Source: Serripes groenlandicus (taxonomy: Eukaryota; Mollusca; Bivalvia; Cardiida; Cardiidae). From it: 64,000 bases of DNA. The translations under genes were made by a program, and so were the position numbers. Positions 45,790 to 57,510 of the stretch are shown here, piece by piece; within the stretch, counting starts at the first letter, position 1, and each line of letters opens with the position of its first letter. The DNA lies in assembly GCA_031761405.1 (NCBI GenBank), contig JASEVX010000113.1:558001-622000 (forward strand), read 5' to 3'. The notes under the pieces are model-generated. The model saw nothing but the letters and a program-made list of their open reading frames with translations, ran no database searches and was not told where the DNA came from.

Positions 45790-46760
45790 TTCAATTCATC
45801 ACATGAACATAATCAATATAGAAGGTAAAAAAATAATATTGAAAACAAGTTGTTCCTTCAATTAGGCTTAGTGACATAGTTTCTGGGTTAAAAGCAATGT
45901 TCAAAACATCTATTATGCCAAAGTTTCAACATGCTAACATTAAAAGAACAGCTGTCAGAGTGTTAAAAAGATTTTCCTTTAATTTGGTCTAGTGACCTTA
46001 TGTTTGACCCGACTAGACCAATATTTGAACTTTGTCTAGATATCAATAATCATCAGGCGAACATTCTGACAAAGTTTCAAGATGCTGAATCAAACCTTGA
46101 GGTCAAGCTGTTTACAAGATTTTTCTCAAATGATTTTCTTTGGACCTCATTGTTGTTTTTATCCCAACATGACCTATATTTTAGTCTAGATTTCACCAAA
46201 ACACCAATTCTGACAAAATTTCAACATGTTAAAATAAAAAATGCAGCATTCAAAATGTCTGAGTATTAACAAAATTTTACTTCATTTTGGTCTAGTTTTT
46301 GACCCACCATGACCCTTATTCTTACCAAGTCTAGATATTGTCAAGACAAACATTCTTACAAAGCCTCAAGCTGCTCAAAGCAAAGAGTGGTTTCTAGACT
46401 AACAAGATTTTCCTTCAATTTGGTGGAGTGACTTAGTTTATGACCCAACATGACCTAGTTTATGACCGAATATATTTAAACTTAGTCTAGATATCATCAA
46501 AACAGTTATTCTGAAAACATTTCAACATGCTTAAGTTTAAAATAAGGCATCCAGAGTGTTTTCAATATGTTCCTTCAAATTGACATTGAAACCTAGTTTT
46601 TCACCTCACAGGACCCAGTCTATAACTTGGCCAAGATTTGATGGAGATGATTTTCTGATAAACTTTCATTCATATTGGATGTTGTAAAATGTTGCCTGTA
46701 GATTGTTCACAAGGCAATTGTTAATGGCATGTGAACGAAGGAAATCAGACAAAACCTGAT
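45790..46760. repeat. Divergent tandem repeat, about 155-bp unit, 5 to 6 copies
   Basis: TTTGGTCTAGTGACC, GACCCAACATGACCTA, TAGTCTAGATATCATCAA and CTGACAAAGTTTCAACATGC recur in the same order with many changes. The open frame at 46000-46269 is repeat translation. Confidence 0.75.
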
Positions 46761-47087
46761 CATAAAAAACACAAACTGTGCAATAAAAAAACAGGACTTC
46801 CTTTATATACTACATTTAATTAGATAAAACAAGCTTGATATGATTTTGGTAAACTTATCCATTAATAAAGATTACCTTGTATGAATCCATTAGTAATATA
46901 TGTAATCAGATGGAGTTCCTCTCCTGTCCTCATCATAGCAGCTGTAATTCCATCAGTAAATGAGTTTCTCTCAATATATTCCCTTGTTTGATGTTGATGC
47001 AGGAAGTTATATCCCACAGTCAAAGATGCATGCAATTTTCATTGTTTTGACAGGCACCAATGACCAATGGGTATATCACTAACTGCC
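46761..47087. repeat. Left flank of the MULE-like insertion: part of a tandem host repeat, ending in the 9-bp duplication
   Basis: From about 46913, TTCCTCTCC to GTATATCACTAACTGCC matches the unit at 55789-56040. CTAACTGCC (47079-47087) is the left copy of the target duplication. Confidence 0.8.
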
Positions 47088-47230
47088 CGGTGTCACTAAA
47101 CAGAGTCTGGTAGAGTCTGGTAGAGTCCGGTAGAGTCTGGTCGTCAAATATCCCATTATATCACTGTTTTGTTGTGTTTTTGTGTTGAAATGAATGAAAT
47201 AACGTGTTGTTGTATCATATAAATATAAAT

Positions 47231-48206
47231 AACAAGAGGCCCATGAGGGCCTATGCTCTACTGGTATGGTTCTTTGGTCATTTTCAATCCAGAGCATGTA
47301 TGTATGGTGAAGATCAGATAGTAAATGGAGGCTCTTTTGTTTTCACAAGCTGTATTATAGTAATTTTTACAATTTCATGGGCCATAATCCAGTCTTTCTG
47401 GGCCATAATCCAGTCTTGCATTGGCGGATCTGGCTGGTTTTCAAAAGGAACCAAGCTCTAATCAGTATTTAACTACTATCTAAGTTTGGTGAAGATCAGA
47501 TAGTAAATGGAGCCTCTATTGTGTTCACGAAAGGAACCGAGCTCTCCTGGATATCTAACTACTGTATAAGTTTGGTTGAGATACAATCAAAAGTAAAGAC
47601 TGTATCGTGTTAACAAGCTCTTTTATAGCAATTTTGATCATTTCAAGGGCCATAATCCAGTCATACAAGGGCGGATCTGGCTGGTTTTCGAAAGTAACCG
47701 GGCTCTCATGAATATCTAACTACTGTATAAGTTTGGTTGAGATACAATCAAAAGTAAAGACTGTATCGTGTTAACAAGCTCTTTTATAGCAATTTTGACC
47801 ATTTCAAGGGCCATAATCCAGTCATGCATGGGCGGATCTGGCTGGTTTTCGAAAGGAACCGAGCTCTCATGGATATCTAACTACTGTTTAAGTTTGGTTG
47901 AGATACAATCAAAAGTGAAGACTGTATCGTGTTAACAAGCTCTTTTATAGCAATTTTGACCATTTCAAGGGCCATAATCCAGTCATGCATGGGCGTATCT
48001 GGCTGGTTTTCGAAAGGAACCGAGCTCTCATGGATATTTAACTACTGTATAAGTTTGGTTGAGATACAATCAAAAGTGAAGACTGTATCGTGTTAACAAG
48101 AAATTGTTTACGGACGGACGCACGGACGCACGCACGCACGCACGCACGGACGACGGACAAATCGCCACGACATAAGCCCTTCTGGCCTTTGGCCAGTAGA
48201 GCTAAA
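47231..48206 (-). mobile_element. HINE-like element inserted in the left arm of the nested transposon
   Basis: On the minus strand it starts AGCTCTACTGGCC, has the hairpin TGGCCAAAGGCCA and a CGTCCGTGCG stretch, then four units of about 163 bp (GGATCTGGCTGGTTTTC, TTTGGTTGAGATACAATC), and ends GCTCTACTGG/CCAGTAGAGC with GGCCCTCATGGGCC and CTTGTT. The right arm of the host transposon shows the uninterrupted site (AAATA, A run, GGTATTTGCC), so this insertion is younger than the arm duplication. Confidence 0.75.
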
Positions 48207-48730
48207 AATGGTATTTGCCTATTTCAGTTCATTTTCGAGTGAATATAGAAATATTATATGCGTGAACACGGACACTGGTAGAGTCTGGTCATTATTAAGC
48301 AATAAATACAAAGTTTTATACGATTTTTAAGTTATTAAAAGTTTAATTTGATTTACATGTGTCATATTATATATTTATTTCTTATATTATTTCAGCTGAT
48401 AATCGGGAAAATAGTGGAAGATTGAGGATTTTTAACGATAACATTGTGTTTCGTAAATCAAAATGGCTGACGTGAAATTTATGTTTATAATGCGGTAATA
48501 TCGCACATCCTGAACGAGTAATACACTACATGAATTTTCTCTTTATTATGCGTCAACTAATTGATTTGGTGTGATCAACAGATTAGTGTTATAATCATAT
48601 TATAACAATAACAAGATTTTAAATGTATGAAAACTACTAGATTGGAATAATTTTATGTTTTATATGTCATTAAAGTTAATTAAACCAAATACTTAGAGAG
48701 CTATATACTTACTTAAAAGTAATTCATATA

Positions 48731-49741
48731 AATTAAAGAGAGTGTGTAGTTACTACATTCCGCAAAAATTGAATCAAACTAAAACCATATTTGCATTTTT
48801 TTTTTAAAAATATGCAAAAATATTTTAACTTGAAAAATAAATATATATCCTGATATAGTTCATAAAATGCATTTTGCGAAATATTATATCCAGGCCACAC
48901 CACGTGGAGGAACACTCTCATGGCCCAAAATTTAATGTTTGGATCTATATTATATCATTTTGGGAATTTTATTCTATGGTTTCCATTTTAGGTTACCAAA
49001 ATAGAGCCCGTGCGCCTGACGAGGACCCGGGCCGTAAAAGACCCTACACAGAGCTCCCATTTTGTTATTTTTTTTGTCTATGATGTTGGTTCTGTGTACA
49101 TTCATTTGATAGAGATTCAAAGCATGGCCGAGCAGCAGCACCCAGCTACCGGCCGTGTATGCACCACTGTTGAGCGTGCTAGCTTAGGGTGCTCGCAGCG
49201 CTTGTTTAGCATGCAGACATTGCCGACATGTGAACCTGGGGCCAACATTACCCGCGAAACCTATAAGTCAATATAGAGCCCTTCCCCTGCCAGCTCGCTA
49301 TTAAATCGAGTGATACGCAAAGGACAAACTAAGAATTCTCCCTTAACGCATTTGTCTCAACCCGAATCTCTAACAGATGTATGCCGGTTTATTTTGTATC
49401 CTCAAGATTTAGGTGTGTTTGATTCAATTCGTTTCTAATTGGTGACGTGATCTCATTTTAGGTTAACAAAAAAGACCCAACACAGAGCTCCATTTTTTGG
49501 AATTTTTATTCATTGTTTTTGGTTTATATTTTCCGCTTCTTTATGTCTACTTCCTGGTGACATAACCAGTACTCAAATTTAAACCTTGTCCTAGCGTTAA
49601 CATTTTAGACAGATATAGAGGAATTATTGTTGAAAATGTCGAATGTACTACTGACATACAGGTATTAACGAATGATTGATAAAAAATATATTGTTGTTGG
49701 TTTGCAACTTAAATATGCAGTCCTTTTTACATGAATGTGTT
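48731..49741. other. Interior of the nested transposon, no assigned gene
   Basis: Includes a more GC-rich patch (about 49010-49310) with overlapping short open frames on the plus strand that have no recognisable domain. It may be cargo or another repeat. Confidence 0.4.
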
Positions 49742-50562
49742 TCAATACAATCTGTGTTTTTTATTTTCAATTGTGTATGTTTTGCAATTTTTAAGGCGTT
49801 TGCGCGTGCCGAGTTTTCGTGCAATTCTCGTAATGGAGGGTAATGTTAGTTGCTTATCTGTTGATGTGATTTTTGAAATGTGATGCGACTTAAAGTTCAA
49901 TAATTTCATAAATCGCATTGATCTCTGGTCAGTATTTAACTGTGTCCATGTAGCATGAGATACATGTAGCACCGACGCTTGTGTCGCCAAACAATATTTA
50001 CCCGAGTCGTGCAATGCGCCTCTCACATCAAGAGTTTGACACTGTTCAAGTTCTTGTAATTTTTCTATCATGTCGGGCAATTTCTGGACTACCCAGTTTG
50101 TCGTCCTTTTGATAACATGGTTGTACGACTCATTTGCATTATTAAACCATTATGGGGGAGCCAGGGATGTTTGAGTTTGGGGAGAAACATATGCTTCTCC
50201 AAATTGGTAAGTATCCGTTGTAAATATGTCAAATTTGGATGTGTATTGGATACTTCTTGGTTCATTTATGTGAATGAGGTTGCAGTTTCAGCACTTAAGA
50301 TACCATTAGGACCGAAGAGTTTACAAATAATGCGGTTAACCTCCGGTTGAGGAAGACACTTACTGAGTTTATTTACCGAATTATCCATCAAATGTTTCGC
50401 GCAAAGAACTCTTGTGGCTTGTTGAAAACATATGTCAACGGCTTTACAAGTCGAAAACTCTTCGTCGGAACAAAAAATTAATGTACTCTGGTCGATGTCA
50501 CTCAATTTATCCTGCAATTTGATATGCATTACTTTTAAGTAAGTATATAGCTCTCTAAGCAT
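49742..50562 (-). pseudogene. MULE-type transposase, C-terminal part, frame-broken
   Basis: Block 1 (50562-50266) reads ELYTYLKV, then FCSDEEFSTCKAVDICFQ and VLCAKHLMDNSVNKL, matching the MULE pattern of an acidic D-x-E centre followed by C..H. Block 2 (about 50150-49742) reads FNNANESYNHVIKRTTNWVV and QKLPDMIEKLQEL, as in the region after the catalytic domain. The blocks are in different frames with stops between them, and the N-terminal half is absent. Described as a relic only. Confidence 0.75.
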
Positions 50563-52392
50563 TTGGTTTGATTAATGACATATAAAACATAAAATTATTC
50601 CAATCTAGTAGTTTTCATACATTTAAAATCTTGGTAATTATAACACTAATCTGTTGATCACACCTATAATCAATTAGTTGGCCCATAATAGAGAGAGAAT
50701 TTATTGTATTACTTGTTCAGGATGTACGATAGGGCCGCATTATAAACGGAAATTTCACGTCAGCCATTTTGATTTACGAAACACAATGTTATCGTTAAAA
50801 ATCCTGAATCTTCCACTATTTTGCCGATTATCAGCTGAAATAATATAAGAAATAAATATATAATATGACACATATAAATCAAATTAAACTTTTTATAACT
50901 TAAAACTCGTATAAAACTTTGTATTTATTGCTTAATAATGACCAGACTCTACCAGTGTCTGTGTTCACGCATATAATATTTCTATATTCACTCGAAAATG
51001 AACTAAAATAGGCAAATACCTTTTTTTTTTTATTTATATGATACAAAGACCTAATAACACAAAGATATGCATCGATCCCAAATCTCGCTAAGCAACGTGA
51101 CAGAAAAACAGGTGCGTGAGATTTGAGCGAGATCTCGCAGAGACGCTTTAAATATTTTAATCTCGCTGTGATGCTTAACAGGCGCTTTATAAAACATCAC
51201 TTGTTAAATAAGCGATTAACTCGAGAAGAAAGAAATTATAGAAATGTGGTTGAAAACCAAATACCTAGTTATAATTGTACTATTAATACTTTGTTGAAAA
51301 TTATTAATAATTTATATGAACAATAAAAATTATTTAACTTATATATAATAGTTTGTTTTAATTACATTTCGACTTCGAGAAATTCAAAATTACATTGTAA
51401 CTTGTATCGGCAGAGGACAAAGACCTATATCTTTGGCAAAGACTAATGATATCTGACACTATTATTTGATAATTCACGTCATCTAAGTAAAATAAGCTTT
51501 GCCCGGACTATTTGCGATCCAAATTTAAATGACTATTTATACTTCGTTCATAGAGTTTCACTCGATATTCTTTCGTTTTCAATTCAATTAATTGGTCATG
51601 CATTTTCGTTAATTACATAAATCAGGACTATAAGATGAAACATAATCTAGATTTCTGGCTGTAAATACAAGGGGCTGTCCATCAATTTAAGAAATATTTG
51701 TGGAACGCTTTTGTATTTGTTGAATTTAAGAATTCCCCCATAGTGTATATGCATGTTCCTAGGTGAAATCAGTTTGTCTGTCCGTCTTTCATTAAATCTT
51801 TTCGAATCAATCCCCTAGATAAAAGAAATAAAAAATATGAGACCATTCATAACTATGTTGTTTGTCTCTGATTCGTTATAACACCTCCATGTAATTTACC
51901 AGCAACTGTATATAACATCAAAGTACATAATAACAATACTTCTACGTATTTTTGTCTTTAATAGCACTTTGGAAACTTATTATTTTAATAAACGGATCAA
52001 TTCAATGGATATTAAATGTACTTAAATGGCCCGGCAGTACATGGTTAAGTACCCAGGTAACAGTGGTATAACTGAAAAATTGTTGAAAGCGGTGTGAAAT
52101 ACCAAATAATTAATCAATGGTAATCATTGATCAATACATGTGCATAGGTGATATGATATCAGGAGACATCCAACAAAACAAATTTAAAGTAGTCAATTTT
52201 TTAATTACAAACATTTAATCTAATTACAAAGATGCAGACAAACACATATGTATGGTATGAACGTTGTAAATACAACTGTATAATCATATTATGCACTTAA
52301 AAAAATGAAAATAATTTCTAGATGAATGAAGTCACTAATTTTCCTACAATTTCCCCCTTTCTCACAATGTATTTAAAATGGCTGTTTCAGTT

Positions 52393-52590
52393 ACCCTTTC
52401 CCACATACAGACACTTTCTAACACCTCTGTAGCAGACTTACTTTGATAACAATTTGGCAAAAGGATAAATTGCTTATAACTAGCAAATTATCGCCTGTTG
52501 TCACATTGTTTCAATTTTATTCAATAATTGTTCTTTCAGTTGTAAAGAGTTTTCATAGTTTGGAGTAAAGGTTTTCAAAGTCATCTCCAT
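52393..52590 (+). mobile_element. Palindromic dispersed repeat (MITE-like) inside the MULE-like element
   Basis: TTACCCTTTCCCACATACAG, CACCTCTGTAGCAGAC, GGCAAAAGGATAAATTGC, then TTCAATTTTATTCAATAATT and TTTTCAAAGTCATCT. The right end is degraded. Confidence 0.65.
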
Positions 52591-53361
52591 TTGATCTGTT
52601 TCATTACACCCAAAGTGGAACAATTCTGGCCATTTCTTTACAGTCCTTCCTTTTGTTAAATGCCTGACATACAAGTTATGGTCTTTGCCTGATTTCTTTA
52701 TACTATCATTTAAATGATTAAATTTAGAAACAAACATTAATCTATGTGTTACTGCTATACATTTTGTTCATAATTGAATGAAGAGAACAACAATATATTT
52801 TATTATTAATACACAGAACAAAAACTACTATATGTGTAAATTTCCCATTTCCACTTTCACTACTATGAAAGGAATAAAGGACTGAGAAAAGGGGTAAAGC
52901 CAGTTATAAAACAAAACAGTTGACTGTGGTATATCTCTAAGTAAACACGACAGTATGACACGGAGGTTTGTACACATTGTGCTTATTGGGGATTAACACT
53001 AGCAGGCCACTGATTGACCATATGTAATTTGACATCAAAGGCTTTCAAACGAAATTGCAACATCATAATTGCACTGTTTTAATGGCAAACAGAACTATTT
53101 TTAATACATAACCATTTGTCTCATTTCTAAATAAAACAATTATATCCAAAAGATGAAAAGTTTACCATATCAAGGTAAATCTCTTTTCAAACAACTGACA
53201 GCATACATTTTATTTGGGTATATAGTTTGCAATCTTTGATAGTTGATTGTCTCACATAATGCATCGTTTATTAAGTGTGATATTAAACAACACGAAACAA
53301 AAATCATCAATTATAAATAAGATTTGATAATGGTATTTATGTAAAATATATTTAACATTGT

Positions 53362-53575
53362 TAATCCTTTCCCACATATAGACTCTTTCTAAAAACTTTG
53401 CGGTAGTTGACGTTAGAAAACATTGTTGCAAAAGAAGAAATTGCTCAAGGGAACCAATTCCCTCTTTTGTCACAACCTTTTCAACTCTATTGATTGATTA
53501 TACTTTCAATTATATACATTCTAGATGTTTTCAAAGTTGTCTGCTGTGTTTTTGATGTATGTGGGATACGTGTAA
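53362..53575 (+). mobile_element. Palindromic dispersed repeat (MITE-like) inside the MULE-like element
   Basis: AATCCTTTCCCACATATAGA, the centre GCAAAAGAAGAAATTGCTC, CAACTCTATTGATTGATTAT and TTTCAAAGTTGTCTGCTG to GTATGTGGGA. Confidence 0.7.
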
Positions 53576-53824
53576 ATCCTTCCCACATACAACACATATG
53601 CAGCTGAAAAATTTGAAAACAAGGTGTTAAACATCTTAAAAATCTCCATAAAAGATAGCTTTATTGTTGAATAAAGTTGAAAACATTGTGGTCAAAGGAG
53701 AAATATTAACCTAAGGATTGATAGATTGGCAGTTAAGTGCATGGTCAACATGAAATTCAAACAGTTATTCGCTTTCTCTTTGGTAAAGGGATCATCTCTG
53801 TTTATGTTTTCTCTTCTGCTATTT

Positions 53825-55160
53825 CCCTGAAAAGAAAATTACCACAAATTAATCAATCTTGTGACGTACAAAGAAGTTTTAAACAAATATCAATGGAGTT
53901 ATTACAAAATTTATAATAAATGAGAGAAAAAAAGACAGAATCCAATTCAGTACTTTTCAACATACAAAATAATTAGAAACTAAATACAAGATTTAAAAAT
54001 CATGTCTTAAGCACTGATGTGGGATGTAAGAATTGGAATTTTATGTTTTGGGTTACTTAGCATTGTATAATTTAAGAGCTGTAAACTAAAATCTTAGAAG
54101 CATCATTGTTTTGTACCAATTGATCATACCAAGATTCGCTATACAAAAGGGAATCTTAAATACTGTTTAAAACACAGAAAATCATTGTTTCAATTTTTTG
54201 TTTTAAGCTTACTCAATAGAAAAAAGTTACTGGAAAAGAAAATTACCACAATTAAATCAATCCGGTGACTAACGAAGAAGTTATAAGCAAATATTTGAAA
54301 ATTGATAATTACAAAATTTTAAATCAATGAGAGAAAAAAGACAGAATCCAGTTCAGAACCTTTTAGCATACAAAATATGAGAAAAATAAATAAAACTTGA
54401 AATAAAAATTCATGGCTTAAGCACTGATAATGGGATGTAAGAATTGGAATTTTATGTTTTGGGTTATTATTAGAATGTATAAGAGCTGTAGACTAAAATC
54501 TTAGAAGCATCATCGTTTTGTACCGATGTCCACTATACAAAAGGGAATCTTAAATACTGTTTAAAACACAGAAAATCATTGTTTCAATTTTTTGTTTTAA
54601 GCTTACTCAATAGAAAAAAGTTACTGGAAAAGAATATTACCACAATTAAATCAATCCGGTGACTAACGAAGAAGTTTTAAGCAAATATTTGAAAAGTGAT
54701 ATTACAAAATTTTAAATCAATGAGAGAAAAAAGACAGAATCCAGTTCAGAACTTATTAGCATACAAAACATGAGAAAAATAAATAAAACCTTAAAAGTTC
54801 TTGGATTAAGCACTGATGAGTGGATGTAAGAATTGGAATTTTATGTTTTGGGTTATTATTAGCATGTATAAGAGCTGTAAACTAAAATCTTAGAAGCATT
54901 ATTGTTTTGTACCAATTGATCATACCGAGATCCACTATACAAAAGGGAATCTTAAATACTGTTTAAAACACAGTAAATCATTGTTTCAATTTTTTGTTTT
55001 AAGCTTACTCAATAGAAAAAAGTTACTGGAAAGGAATATTACCCCAATCAAATCAATCCGGTGACTAACGAAGAAGTTATAAGCAAATATTTGAAAAGTG
55101 ATATTACAAAATTTTAAATCAACGAGAGAAAAAAGACAGAATCCAGTTCAGACAAAATAC
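53825..55160. repeat. About 400-bp tandem repeat, 3.3 copies, inside the MULE-like element
   Basis: TGAAAAGAAAATTACCACAA (or near variants) begins units at about 53828, 54231, 54625 and 55027. Units share CAATCCGGTGACTAACGAAG, GACAGAATCCAGTTCAGA and AAGGGAATCTTAAATACTGT. No coding frame spans it. Confidence 0.9.
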
Positions 55161-55779
55161 GATTATGAAAGCAAATAGAAGCCGATTTTATAAAAACCGT
55201 TCACGACATCAAGAGGTAAAACAAAAAGAATAATTGATTGATTTCAGCACCGAGGAAAAAACACATTCTACTTAACTGAAAGCTCAATTAAATAATTATA
55301 TTTAATTATACCCCACCCACTAACCACCGACCGCAATTTTCTTACCATTGTGTTAGAAAATTAATGTTTATTATCAAATTAACATCACCTGATATAAATG
55401 ATTTATAAACGTAAACTACTTACCAATTAATGTCTTTCAGTCTTTCAGTCATCAAATCTTTACATTTGTTGAGGAGTTATCAATTAATTATCCATGTTTT
55501 CACATTACTTCAAATTGCAAATGGCTGCCGATTCGGTTTTTGGAATCTCGCGTAATCTCGCTGGTCACATGGTCTGTCGCGTTGAGAACTGTAACCTTCG
55601 CGAGATTTGTTCTTTGTCTATTGGATCGTTTCATATCTTTGTGTTATTAGGTCTTTGTATGATACAATAACACGTTATTTCATTCATTTCAATACAAAAA
55701 CACAACAAAACAGTGATATAATGGGATATTTGACGACCAGACTCTACCAGACTCTACCAGACTCTGTTTAGTGATACCC

Positions 55780-56050
55780 CTAACTGCCTATATGAACTTC
55801 CTCTCCCATTATCGCCATAACAGCTGTGATTCCATGATTGTACAGGTTGATCTCAATCCATTTACTGTTTTGATGTATATGCAGGAAAGAATATTACCCC
55901 ACAGTCAAAGATGCATGATATTTTCATTGTATAGACAGGTACCAATGACCAAGGGGTATATCACTAACTGCTTATATGAATTTCCTCTCCAGTGATCGCC
56001 ATCAGAACTGTTATTCCATGATTGTATGGGATGTTCTAAATCCATTCTGT
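55780..56050. repeat. Right flank of the MULE-like insertion: target duplication and host tandem units
   Basis: CTAACTGCC (55780-55788) then TATATGAACTTCCTCTCC, and a further unit with TATATCACTAACTGCTTATA at about 55959. This shows what the uninterrupted host repeat looks like. Confidence 0.8.
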
Positions 56051-56975
56051 TTTAAAATAAAACTTTATGCAGAATATGATTGACTGCTGAATAAATGACA
56101 TCAGACAATAACTGCAAATAAAAGTGGCTTTATATAAAATAAAATGATAAATTAAAGAATGAGATTACAAACACTATTTATACCTTTTTCCTTTTAAATA
56201 GCCTAATATTTAAAAAATAGACCAAAATTGAAAACAATATACATGTATATTAGTTATGTCAAAAAGCAAAGCTTTGGGTTCTGCAACCAGTTTTGTTTTA
56301 GACCAGTTTGTACCTCTGTGCAGTCTTATCTGGATTATTCCTTTAAACCAGTGACTTTAAACTTATCTTTTTTACATCAATTGTGAAACAAGCTTTAATC
56401 TTATATTAATCACGCTCAATTTTCTGGAGATACAACCAGTTCTCGCCCAATTTGTGCGGAAAATCCCAATCTTCACTGAATTCTGATTCAGATATTTGGG
56501 GCATTTTTTTAAGAATTAGGTAGACTTTGAGGATTCCGGTGTATTTTGGTATTTTTATACATTTTTCATTTGAGTAAATTTGGGCAAAGATGCTTCTATA
56601 ATTTTTTGGGCCAATTCCCCACTTGTGTTCAGAAAAAGTAGCCATTGATGGGTTTATACAGATATTATTGACAATCAAAGATAAATCAACATTTTAATTG
56701 ACATATGATTATTATAATTACTGATGTTACAGATGTAACTTACATTTGTGTTTATCTTATGAAGATGACATTTGACCTTACAGCATATAATGTTTGAAAG
56801 CATTGTGAGAAAAGGTCAAATTGTTGACAATATGCAAAATATACTTCTCACAATGCTTTTGAATTAAAATCAATTGTGCATTTTCCAATTCTTAAGATTT
56901 AACTGTTTTGCAAGATGTTTTTATACTTACTTGAATGATGTTTAGCTGCAGGGTGGATTCTTTTAAAGAATCACA
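56051..56975. other. Unassigned sequence with repeat debris
   Basis: About 56350-56420 matches a repeat also at 34.16-34.23 kb (AACAAGCTTTAAnCTTATAT). A 90-codon minus-strand frame (56678-56406) has no recognised domain. About 56790-56860 is a palindromic-repeat remnant. Confidence 0.4.
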
Positions 56976-56979
56976 GTGG

Positions 56980-57510
56980 TCCTGACGGCTTCCAGAATTC
57001 TCGACCCTAATTTCCTAAGAATAGTTGACCCCAATTTAGACCCCAGTTTATATAGGTGTGAATGGATGATGGTTCTTTTGTTGAATAATCACTACATTTA
57101 GATAATGATTGATGTAATAATGATGTATGTTTTAACATTGTTATAAATGATCCTATATCATGGTTTTCAAAGTATTCTTAAGATTTGAAGTATTGTTTGA
57201 TAGAGGACATTTCCTCCTTTTCTCACAATCTTCCTTATTCATTAATATAACTATACCTTTAATAGCCAGAAGTCAACCTGTCATGTACATATTCTCCTTT
57301 TCTCACCAAATGTTTTCAAAGTCGTCTGCAGCAGATTAACTATTTAGAACACATCAAGATCATTTAAATAATCAATCAACAGGTAAGTAAGTATCAATAA
57401 TCAGTCTTTTGTTTATGACACCTGTTAAACCATCCATTCACACCTATATAAACCGATAATGGGGTCGAGAATTCTTTGGGTCGAGTTTTCTGGCTACCGT
57501 CCTGACATGC
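56980..57510. mobile_element. Short TIR element (MITE-like), about 525 bp
   Basis: The left end GACGGCTTCCAGAATTCTCG and the inverted right end GACGGTAGCCAGAAAACTCG share about 95 bp of inverted similarity, ending at TATATAGGTGTGAATGGATG. CCTGA sits at both outer edges. The interior has palindromic-repeat debris (CAAAGTCGTCTGCAGCAG). No transposase. Confidence 0.75.

Larger units (their letters stand above)
47218..51044. mobile_element. Nested element with about 525-bp inverted arms and MULE-type transposase remnants
   Basis: The left arm (about 48206-48730, plus 47218-47230) is repeated inverted at about 50521-51044. Shared landmarks are CGAGTGAATATAGAAATATT, CAGCTGATAATCGG, AATCAAAATGGCTGACGTGA and GCTTAGAGAGCTATATACTT (the last with one change). 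It lies within the left terminal repeat of the 8.7-kb element. The target appears to be TTGTATCATACAA, with ATA or TA on both sides. The right arm runs about 40 bp into the transposase reading frame. The left arm is split by a HINE-like insertion. Confidence 0.8.
51045..53820. other. Interior of the 8.7-kb element: terminal repeat remainder, SINE-like tail, two MITE copies
   Basis: 51045-51100 resumes the outer inverted repeat. A short open frame ending in IINNLYEQ stops at 51326, with AATAAA at once after it; its listed start would be TTG and no domain is seen. 52080-52125 has a SINE-like tail (GGTGTGAAATACCAAATAAT). 52393-52590 and 53362-53575 are palindromic MITE copies. Confidence 0.55.
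47088..55779. mobile_element. Mutator-like (MULE-like) DNA transposon, 8.7 kb, with nested insertions
   Basis: The left end CGGTGTCACTAAACAGAGTC (47088) is matched inverted by the right end, which reads GGGTATCACTAAACAGAGTC from 55779 leftward. Inverted similarity continues through GAGTCTGGTAGAGTC, CCCATTATATCACTG and GAATGAAATAACGTGTT. CTAACTGCC flanks both ends (47079-47087, 55780-55788), a 9-bp duplication as made by Mutator-type transposases. The left inverted repeat is split by another element at 47218-51044 and resumes at 51045 with CAAAGACCTAATAACACAAA, present inverted at about 55635-55675. The total inverted repeat is about 185-200 bp. No intact transposase is seen in its own interior. 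Confidence 0.82.

Noticed and set aside
48874..49276. Overlapping plus-strand frames in a GC-richer patch inside the nested transposon
   Set aside because: No recognisable domain. The reading frames overlap and lack context for a gene; kept only as unassigned interior.
56406..56678. 90-codon minus-strand frame
   Set aside because: No recognisable domain and it overlaps a dispersed repeat at its end.
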